In this document: positions 13,411 through 18,858 of the stretch, in pieces | Position numbering within the stretch: position 1 is the stretch's first letter | How the letters are laid out: the number at the start of each line of letters is the position of its first letter | Assembly (NCBI GenBank): GCA_021774355.1 | Contig: JAJFJE010000283.1 | Location: 1 to 18,858, forward strand | Length of the DNA stretch: 18,858 nucleotides | Source: Alphaproteobacteria bacterium | GTDB lineage: Bacteria > Pseudomonadota > Alphaproteobacteria > Zavarziniales > Zavarziniaceae | Reading direction: 5' to 3' | Program-made: the position numbers and the translations under genes | The notes under the pieces: model-generated | What the model saw: the letters and a program-made list of their open reading frames with translations, nothing else | What the model was told of the DNA's origin: nothing | Database searches by the model: none

Positions 13411-13439
13411 AGCGTTGTAAAGTTAAACTATATAACGCT
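13411..13439 (-). promoter_or_regulatory. Mo-box (ModE-type operator) upstream of mop
   Basis: A 29-bp inverted repeat: AGCGTTGTAAA (13411-13421), a 7-bp spacer, TATATAACGCT (13429-13439). The right half is nearly identical to the ModE consensus half-site TATATAACGAT; the left half is degenerate, but the outer AGCGTT/AACGCT are perfectly paired. Its centre is about 82 bp before the mop ATG. The GC-rich surroundings make this AT-rich palindrome stand out. Confidence 0.7.
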
Positions 13440-13671
13440 ATCCCGCGCCCGGCTTAATGGCAGCCGGCACCGGTGCCGACGCTGCGGGAGCCGCCATCGG
13501 TCGGCACATCATGGTCGCCGGCGGGGCCTGGGGACAGCTGCGAGGGGCCGGCAAGCCGGAATGGGGATCGGGCTGGGCGGCTGCGGGACCCAGCACCACG
13601 GCTGCGGCAAGCAGCAGCAGCGGCCCGAGATGCCAGAGTCCGAAGGCGAGGAAACGACGCCGTGCGACCAT
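13438..13671 (-). CDS. Small possible secreted protein, unknown function
   Basis: This is a possible 77-residue exported protein that I do not recognise. The N-terminus MVARRRFLAFGLWHLG followed by a Leu/Ala core and GPAAAQ looks like a Sec signal peptide. The remaining roughly 43 residues are Pro/Ala-rich with two cysteines (SCPQAPPATMMCRP) and no known fold. The start at 13671 has AAGG 8 nt upstream. The stop overlaps the edge of the Mo-box, so mop has its own promoter rather than being read through from here. Low-complexity composition in GC-rich DNA makes a chance reading frame possible. Confidence 0.35.
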   Translation of the reverse strand: MVARRRFLAFGLWHLGPLLLLAAAVVLGPAAAQPDPHSGLPAPRSCPQAPPATMMCRPMAAPAASAPVPAAIKPGAG

Positions 13672-13803
13672 GGGGCAAGCCTTGATCAATACGCTACCGA
13701 CGCCCTTATACCGCCCCGCAACGGGGTGGAGAATGCGACCGACTGCCCTGGCCGTCGCTTTGGGCACGGTGACCCGGCGCGCGGCAGCCTGGCGATGCCG
13801 GCG

Positions 13804-13842
13804 CGGGCATTGGCGGAATGAGGGTCAGCCCGCCAATGCTCG
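13804..13842 (-). terminator. Strong 13-bp hairpin between DUF1993 gene and the small-protein gene
   Basis: The arms CGGGCATTGGCGG (13804-13816) and CCGCCAATGCTCG (13830-13842) pair over 13 bp with only one G-U pair, around a 13-nt loop. It lies 62 nt after the DUF1993 stop on the minus strand. No T-tract follows, so it is either a Rho-assisted terminator or a structured leader of the next leftward gene. Confidence 0.4.
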
Positions 13843-13903
13843 AACGTGTTGAAATAACGCATCGTCAGGCGGCGAACCGGAGTCCACGTCGGCTGAAGAC
13901 ACG

Positions 13904-14410
13904 CTAGCGGCTGCCCAGGAAATCGGCCTTGCCGAGGTCGACGCCGTCGCGGCGCAGCAGGGCATAGGCCATGGTGACGTGAAACATGAAGTTGGGCAGG
14001 ACAAAGTGCAGCAGGTAGCTCTGGCCGGTGAAATGCACCTCCGCGCCGCCGACCTTCAAGACCACCGGCCGGGCCTCGCCGCCATCGATCTCGGCGGGCG
14101 TCACCGCGCCCAGAAAGGCGGCGGTCTTGGCGATCCGGGCCTGCAATTCGGCAAAGCTCGTCTCGTCATCGGCATAGCGCGGCAGGGGGCGGCCGGACAG
14201 GCGGGCGGCGCAGCCTTTCGCGGTATCGGTGGCGATCTGGATCTGCCGCGACAGCGGGAACATGTCGGGCGTCAGCCGGGCATTGATCAGGACCGCCGGA
14301 TCGATACCCTTGAGCGTGGCGTGGGCGGCAGCCTTCTCTAAAATCTGGGACAACTGGCCGAGCTGGCGTAGCAGGACCGGAATGGAGGCCTGGAAAAGCG
14401 ACAGGGACAT
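13904..14410 (-). CDS. DUF1993 family protein
   Basis: This 168-residue protein belongs to the DUF1993 family, helical-bundle proteins distantly related to the DinB/DUF664-like group and of unknown biochemical role. It begins MSLSLFQASIPVLLRQLGQLSQILEKAAAHA and contains LTPDMFPLSRQIQIATDTAKGCAARL and the late YLLHFVLPNFMFHVTMAYALLR segment, in family order. The start at 14410 gives the family's MSLS N-terminus and has GGAG about 10 nt upstream; an ATG at 14419 would place GGAG too close. The frame stays open far upstream to 15418, but that part is antisense to the next gene and is not coding. It is divergent from the MBL-fold gene at 14594, with 183 bp between them. Confidence 0.8.
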   Translation of the reverse strand: MSLSLFQASIPVLLRQLGQLSQILEKAAAHATLKGIDPAVLINARLTPDMFPLSRQIQIATDTAKGCAARLSGRPLPRYADDETSFAELQARIAKTAAFLGAVTPAEIDGGEARPVVLKVGGAEVHFTGQSYLLHFVLPNFMFHVTMAYALLRRDGVDLGKADFLGSR

Positions 14411-14593
14411 TGGCGTCATGCTCCGATGGGCGAGGACGCGCGCCGCCCGACCCGGGAGAATGGCCGGCGCCGCGTCGGATGACCGATGAGACCGATAGCA
14501 ACGAAGGTGGGGCAGGCGCCCGCGAACGGCTAATCCTGCGGGCAGCCCCGGAACGCGTAGCACCCGAAACGCACCAGCACAGGAGACCCGAGG

Positions 14594-15325
14594 ATGCGCA
14601 CCATCGTAACAGAAGTTGCCCCCGAACTGTTCCGGATCTCGACCTTCGTGGCCGAGTTCGATCTGCAGTTCAACCAGTTCCTGGTCCGCGACGACGAGCC
14701 GCTGCTCTACCACACGGGCATGGTCTCGCTGTTTCCGGCCGTGCGCGATGCCGTCGCCACCCTGATCGACCCCGCTGCCCTGCGCTGGATCGCCTACAGC
14801 CATTTCGAGGCCGACGAATGCGGCGCGCTCAACCATTGGCTGGCCCAGGCGCCCAACGCCCAGGCCGTCACCGGCCTGGTCGGCGCCATGGTCAATTTGA
14901 ATGATTTCGCCGTCCGCCCGCCCCTGGTTCTGACGCCTGAGCAAGCCCTCGAGACCGGCAGCAAGTGCTTCCGCCACCTGCCGACCCCCCATCTGCCCCA
15001 TTGCTGGGACGCCGGCATGCTGTTCGAGGAACGGGACGGCAGCCTGTTCTGCTCCGACCTGCTGCACCAATTGGGCGATGTCGAACCGCTGACCGAAACC
15101 GCCGATCTGGCCGGCCGCTTCGAAGCCGCGCTGAAGGCCTATGGTGCCACCCCCTTCGCCAATTATCTGGTCTACACGGCCCTGACCGAACGGCAGATGG
15201 ATGACTTGGCCGCCCTGCCGGCCCAGACCCTGCTGCCCATGCACGGATCGAGTTATCGCGGCGCGGTCGGCCGGGTGCTGGGCGAGGCCAAGCAGGCGAT
15301 GAAAAGCTGGGCCGTCCAGGCCTGA
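14594..15325 (+). CDS. Metallo-beta-lactamase-fold protein of the flavodiiron (ODP) type, lacking a flavodoxin domain
   Basis: This 243-residue cytoplasmic protein resembles the diiron, O2/NO-reacting domain of flavodiiron proteins, but as a stand-alone domain. Candidate metal ligands follow the flavodiiron order: H70-x-E72-x-D74, then H136 in HCWD (compare HWPD in flavodiiron proteins), D155 in FCSDL and H217 in PMHGSS. Spacing is close to Desulfovibrio ROO (H146 to D165 is 19 residues; here H136 to D155 is 19). The residue after D74 is Glu75 instead of the usual His. No FMN-binding flavodoxin domain follows, so it cannot be self-sufficient; such ODP domains act as O2/redox sensors or need a separate electron donor. 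AGGAG lies 8 nt upstream of the ATG. Confidence 0.8.
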   Translation: MRTIVTEVAPELFRISTFVAEFDLQFNQFLVRDDEPLLYHTGMVSLFPAVRDAVATLIDPAALRWIAYSHFEADECGALNHWLAQAPNAQAVTGLVGAMVNLNDFAVRPPLVLTPEQALETGSKCFRHLPTPHLPHCWDAGMLFEERDGSLFCSDLLHQLGDVEPLTETADLAGRFEAALKAYGATPFANYLVYTALTERQMDDLAALPAQTLLPMHGSSYRGAVGRVLGEAKQAMKSWAVQA

Positions 15326-15383
15326 CCTGCCGCCCCGGGCGACCGGACCTCGTTTTCCGAAAACCATCCGCCGCGCGGCCTGG

Positions 15384-15446
15384 CATCCCTGCGCGGCGCC
15401 CCCGCCGCGGGGCGCCACATCCCTGCGCCGCGCCCCCGCCGCGGGG
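15384..15446. repeat. Tandem pair of a 29-bp GC-rich repeat (period 34 bp)
   Basis: Two copies, 15384-15412 and 15418-15446, begin CATCCCTGCGC and end CCGCCGCGGGG, differing at one base. Each copy folds on itself. In the first, extended by 4 bp, GGCGCCCC (15395-15402) and GGGGCGCC (15409-15416) form a perfect 8-bp stem with a CGCCGC loop. It begins 58 bp after the MBL-fold gene and may act as its terminator. Confidence 0.6.
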
Positions 15447-15928
15447 GGTTACGCCACCCCTGCGTGTGGTCCACGGCGCTGCTTGCCTGCTGCCCAGGGG
15501 CTGCAAATGCTCCTTAATCCCGGAATGTGGTATTTCTTTCGCAAGTCATTATTTTAAGTTGTTTTTGGCCTTATATTCCCCACAACGGGTTATTCTGCAA
15601 TATCAACAACCAAATCGGTTGAATTTAAAGGTCCAACTACACCCCTGAAATGGTTCTAATCAGCCGCAACGGCGGCGTCGCCCGGGCCTGTTTCTGCAAG
15701 CCAGTATACACAAATCGCAGTCTTGTTCCCGTGCGACACCGGGTCACATTTCGATTGGCCGTCCGATACTCTGGACACGTTTGCTATTCAGGTTCCGTTC
15801 ATTCATTCATAATTAATAATATTTCAAAGGTATGATTAAATTCAAATTCGTTAACCATAAAATGAATATCAATATAATTCAGCCATTGCCGATGATGATT
15901 TGAGAATTAATGTTTAGTATTTTAATCA

Positions 15929-15956
15929 GATACTGATAATCGAAATATTTTTCGAT
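15929..15956. promoter_or_regulatory. Fur-box-like site overlapping a -10-like hexamer and a palindrome
   Basis: GATACTGATAATCGAAATA (15929-15947) matches 14 of 19 positions of the Fur consensus GATAATGATAATCATTATC. It includes GATAAT (15935-15940), five of six matches to a -10 box. Overlapping it, ATCGAAA (15939-15945) and TTTCGAT (15950-15956) form a perfect 7-bp inverted repeat with a 4-bp centre. It lies about 190 bp upstream of a siderophore-type NRPS start, where iron control is expected. AT-richness raises the chance of a fortuitous match. Confidence 0.4.
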
Positions 15957-16136
15957 CCGTTTTTACAAACATAATAAACCAAATTGGATTGTTCAGTGCA
16001 CAAGCCCTCCGGAAGACGAGTGGCAAGTTGATCGATATTTCGCGCTGGGATGGTTTGCGAAGTGTCGGGGCGGGACCAGGAAGACTCCGGCTTGTTGAAC
16101 CGGATCGGGTGTCAACCGCAACGGACGGGGGCTGTT

Positions 16137-18858
16137 ATGATGGACGGACTGAACGAGGCCACAACTAGCGATAGCGAAACGCGGTTCCTGCCGGTCACCG
16201 TCGCGCAGCGGGGCATGTGGGTCAGCAGCAAGATCGCGCCGGCCGATTCCGTGTTCAACATCGCGGAATATGTCGAGATCCACGGCGCCGTCGACGCCCC
16301 CTTGTTTGTCGAAGCCCTGACGCGCCTGGCCGGCGAGGCGGAAACCGCCCGCACCCGCATCGTCGAGGACGATCACGGCCCGCGCCAGATGATCGCGGCC
16401 GCCTTCGACCGCGCGATTCCGTTCATCGACCTGAGCGCCGCCACCGATCCCCAGGGCGACGCGCAAGCCTGGATGATGGCCGAGCTGAGCCGTCCGGTCG
16501 ACCTGGCCCGGGGGCCGCTCTGGGTGGCCGCCTTGTTCAAGGCCGCCGACGACCGCTACTTCTGGTACCATCGCTGCCACCACATCGTGCTGGATGGCTT
16601 TGGCGGCGGGCTGCTCGCCCGGCGCCTGGCCGAACTGTATAGCGCCCTGGTCGAGGGCCGGGACCCCGAGCCCTGCCCGTTCGGCGGATTTGCCACCCTG
16701 GTCGAGAGCGAAGCGGCCTATCGCGCGTCGCCCCGGTTCGAGAAGGACCGCGCCTATTGGCGGGGCCAGCTTGCCGGCATCCCCGAGCCGATCTCCTTGG
16801 CCAAGCGCCGCGCCACCCCAACCGGCGGCCTGCTGCGTGCGACGGCACGCCTGTCGCCGGCGTCCACCGCCCGGCTGCACGAGATTGCCAAGGGGGTCTC
16901 CGGCACCCTGCCGCAGATCCTGATCGCCTTGGTCGCCAGCTATGTCTACCGCCTGACCGGGGCCGAGGATCTGGTCTTCGGCATGCCCGTCACCGCCCGC
17001 ACCAGCGGCGTCATGCGGCGCATTCCCGGGATGATGGCCAATGCCGTGGCAATCCGCCTGCACATGGCCTCGGACATGACCATCGGCACCCTGGTCGGTC
17101 AGGTCGGCCGCACCGTCATGCAGGCCCTGCGCCATCAGCAATATCGTTACGAGGATCTCCGCCGCGACCTGGGCCTGCTGCGCCAGGACCAGCAGATTTC
17201 GTGGGTCGGCGTCAATATCGAGCCGTTCGACTATGACCTGCGCTTCGCCGGCCTGCCGTCGACGGCCCATAACCTGTCCAACGGTTCGGTCGAGGACCTG
17301 ACCGTCTTCATCTACGACCGCGACGACGGCCAGGGCCTGCGCATCGATTTCGACGCTAATCCGGGCCTTTACACCAAGGCCGAGCTGGAGGACCACCAGC
17401 GCCGCCTGGTCCGCCTGATCGAGGCGGTGCTGGCCCGGCCCGACCAGGCCATCGGTGAGATCGACCTGCTCGAAGCCGCCGAACGGCACCAGGTGCTGAC
17501 GCTGTGGAACCAGACCGATCATGCGGTGCCCGAGCGCCCGTGGAGCGACCTGTTCGAGGCGCAGGCCGCGGCCCGGCCGGACGCCGTCGCCCTCGTGGTC
17601 GGCGCCGACCGGTTCAGCTATGGCGCACTCAACGCGGCCGCCAACCGGATGGCCTTCGGCCTGATCGCGCGCGGGATCGGCCCGGGCCAGCTGATCGCCC
17701 TTGCCCTGCCCCGGGACGCCCATCTGCTGACCGCCCTGATCGCCATTCACAAGGCCGGCGCGGCCTATCTGCCGCTCGACCCGGCCGCCCCGCCGGCGCG
17801 CCTTGCAGCCACCCTGGAAGATGCCCGCCCGGCGCTGTTGCTGACCACCACGGCGATTGCCGGCGGCCTGCCCTGGCACGGCCTGGACAGCCTGTGCCTC
17901 GACCAGACGCCGTTCGACGGCCCGGCACGAAATCCCACCGATGACGATCGCCGGGGCCGCCGCCGGACCGACGATCCGGCCTATGTCATCTATACCTCGG
18001 GCTCGACCGGCCGGCCCAAAGGCGTCGTCCTGCACCATCGCGGCCTGACCAATTTCCTCGCGGCGATGCAGGATCATCTGGGCCTGACCCCCGACGACCG
18101 CCTGGTGGCGGTGACCACGGTCGCGTTCGATATCGCCGCCCTGGAGCTGTTCCTGCCGCTGCTGGCCGGGGCGCAGGTGGTGCTGGCCGCGCGCGACACG
18201 GTACGCGACCCGGCGGCGCTGGCCGGCCTGATCGTCGAGTCCGGCGCCACCCTGATGCAGGCGACCCCGTCCCTGTGGCGGGCGCTGATCGCCGACCACG
18301 GCACCGCCCTGCACGGCCTGCGGCCCCTGGTCGGCGGCGAGGCCCTGCCGGCGGCGCTGGCCCACGGGCTGCGCCAACTCGGCCACCAGGTAACCAATCT
18401 CTACGGGCCCACCGAAACCACCATCTGGTCGACCCTGATGGAACTGGACGGGGCCGAACTTGACCATCCGCCGATCGGCCGGCCGCTCTGGAATACCCGG
18501 ATCTACGTGCTCGACCGCGGCCTGCAGCCGGCCCCGATCGGGGTGCCCGGCGACCTCTATATCGGCGGCATCGGGGTCGCCACGGGCTACCTGAACCGCC
18601 CCCGCCTGACCGCCGAGCGATTCATTGCCGACCCCTTCGGCCAGCCCGGCGACCGCCTCTACCGGACCGGCGACATTGCCCGCTGGCGGGGCGACGGGGT
18701 CCTGGAATTCCTCGGGCGCAGCGATTTCCAGATCAAGATCCGTGGCTTCCGGGTCGAGGCAGGGGAGATCGAGGCGGCCCTCACCAGCCTGCCCACCATT
18801 GCCCAGGCCGCCGTGGTGCTGCACGAAGAACCCAATGGCGACAAGCGCCTGATCGCCT
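16137..18858 (+). CDS. Nonribosomal peptide synthetase, C-A (EntF/DhbF-like), 3'-truncated by window edge
   Basis: This is the first 907 residues of a modular NRPS, probably for a catecholate siderophore. A condensation domain (about 17-440) opens directly at the N-terminus like EntF/DhbF (FLPVTVAQRGMWVSSKIAP) and carries the intact HHIVLDG motif (H148-G154). An adenylation domain (from about 460) shows A3 YTSGSTGRPKG, FDIAALELF, NLYGPTETTIW, YRTGDIARW and GRSDFQIKIRGFRVEAGEIE. Reading specificity residues by eye against PheA gives D-I-L-Q-L-G-L-I-W, with the final Lys beyond the window. This matches the glycine code DILQLGLIWK as I remember it, as in DhbF module 1. The start is ATG 16137 (or ATG 16140), with GGACGGGGG about 6 nt upstream. 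The carrier domain and later modules are outside the window. Confidence 0.92.
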   Translation, partial: MMDGLNEATTSDSETRFLPVTVAQRGMWVSSKIAPADSVFNIAEYVEIHGAVDAPLFVEALTRLAGEAETARTRIVEDDHGPRQMIAAAFDRAIPFIDLSAATDPQGDAQAWMMAELSRPVDLARGPLWVAALFKAADDRYFWYHRCHHIVLDGFGGGLLARRLAELYSALVEGRDPEPCPFGGFATLVESEAAYRASPRFEKDRAYWRGQLAGIPEPISLAKRRATPTGGLLRATARLSPASTARLHEIAKGVSGTLPQILIALVASYVYRLTGAEDLVFGMPVTARTSGVMRRIPGMMANAVAIRLHMASDMTIGTLVGQVGRTVMQALRHQQYRYEDLRRDLGLLRQDQQISWVGVNIEPFDYDLRFAGLPSTAHNLSNGSVEDLTVFIYDRDDGQGLRIDFDANPGLYTKAELEDHQRRLVRLIEAVLARPDQAIGEIDLLEAAERHQVLTLWNQTDHAVPERPWSDLFEAQAAARPDAVALVVGADRFSYGALNAAANRMAFGLIARGIGPGQLIALALPRDAHLLTALIAIHKAGAAYLPLDPAAPPARLAATLEDARPALLLTTTAIAGGLPWHGLDSLCLDQTPFDGPARNPTDDDRRGRRRTDDPAYVIYTSGSTGRPKGVVLHHRGLTNFLAAMQDHLGLTPDDRLVAVTTVAFDIAALELFLPLLAGAQVVLAARDTVRDPAALAGLIVESGATLMQATPSLWRALIADHGTALHGLRPLVGGEALPAALAHGLRQLGHQVTNLYGPTETTIWSTLMELDGAELDHPPIGRPLWNTRIYVLDRGLQPAPIGVPGDLYIGGIGVATGYLNRPRLTAERFIADPFGQPGDRLYRTGDIARWRGDGVLEFLGRSDFQIKIRGFRVEAGEIEAALTSLPTIAQAAVVLHEEPNGDKRLIA

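Larger units (their letters stand above)
15326..16136. other. 811-bp non-coding region, GC-rich repeat followed by AT-rich leader of the NRPS gene
   Basis: The left part (to about 15500) is GC-rich with the tandem repeat. From about 15510 to 16000 the sequence is strikingly AT-rich, unlike every gene in the window, with runs such as AATTAATAATATTTC near 15811, TTCATTCATTCAT near 15798, a Fur-box-like site (15929-15947) and a hairpin-type palindrome (15939-15956). Two open frames of about 60 codons (15466-15648 and 15650-15835) show no recognisable protein features and no good ribosome binding site, and I do not call them. Confidence 0.6.

Noticed and set aside
14411..15418. Apparent N-terminal extension of the DUF1993 frame
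   Set aside because: It is antisense to the MBL-fold gene and would precede the family's typical MSLS start by over 300 residues.
15384..15446. Tandem repeats as a CRISPR array
   Set aside because: Only two units, 5-bp spacer, and no cas genes.
15466..15835. Two open frames of about 60 codons in the AT-rich region
   Set aside because: No ribosome binding site, no coding bias, no recognisable motif, and the first begins within GC-rich non-coding sequence.
15993..18824. 943-codon minus-strand frame at the right end
   Set aside because: Antisense to the NRPS, whose C and A domain motifs are unambiguous on the plus strand.

Overview
The window is high-GC bacterial DNA with dense coding, short overlaps between co-directional genes and strong purine-rich ribosome binding sites (AGGGGGG-type). 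An NtrC/XylR-type sigma-54 activator, ring-hydroxylating oxygenases, a molbindin, an EntF/DhbF-like NRPS and DUF1993 together suggest a metabolically versatile proteobacterium. An alphaproteobacterium is my best guess, but no rRNA or other decisive marker is present. No tRNA, rRNA, CRISPR array, insertion sequence or phage gene was seen.

Layout. (1) 1-1568: the 3' part of a CysJ-type NADPH flavoprotein, followed by a hairpin and a 476-bp spacer with small inverted repeats. (2) 2045-3307: an outer-membrane barrel protein, convergent with the next block. (3) 3400-8919: an aromatic-oxygenation locus. A leftward operon encodes oxygenase alpha subunit 1, oxygenase alpha subunit 2 and small beta subunit 1. 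A XylR/DmpR-type activator gene runs rightward from the operon promoter. A separate leftward gene for a second beta subunit lies beyond it. (4) 9221-10927: a DbpA-like DEAD-box RNA helicase. (5) 11099-12607: an aldehyde dehydrogenase. (6) 12625-13343: molbindin (mop) coupled to a TrmO/TsaA-domain methyltransferase gene, behind a ModE-type Mo-box; a small possible secreted protein lies upstream. (7) 13904-15325: a DUF1993 protein and a divergent flavodiiron-like metallo-beta-lactamase-fold protein. (8) 15326-16136: a long non-coding stretch with a GC-rich tandem repeat and then about 500 bp of strikingly AT-rich DNA containing a Fur-box-like site. (9) 16137-end: the 5' part of an NRPS with condensation and adenylation domains. 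It resembles EntF/DhbF and carries a glycine-type specificity code, which suggests a catecholate siderophore.

How it fits together. The clearest signal is regulatory. Both oxygenase transcription units (alpha1-alpha2-beta1 and the lone beta2) start from a -24/-12 sigma-54 promoter. Each has a perfect IHF consensus match centred about 52-54 bp upstream of the inferred start and an inverted-repeat activator site near -100. The two activator sites share the 9-mer TCGGCGTCA, placed within 2 bp of the same promoter distance. The XylR-type gene between the two units is the obvious activator. The lone beta subunit is the likely partner of alpha subunit 1 (naphthalene-dioxygenase-like), while alpha2 and beta1 form the second pair. 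No ferredoxin or ferredoxin reductase is present, so electron transfer must be supplied from elsewhere. The barrel protein and the aldehyde dehydrogenase are plausible but unproven accessory functions.
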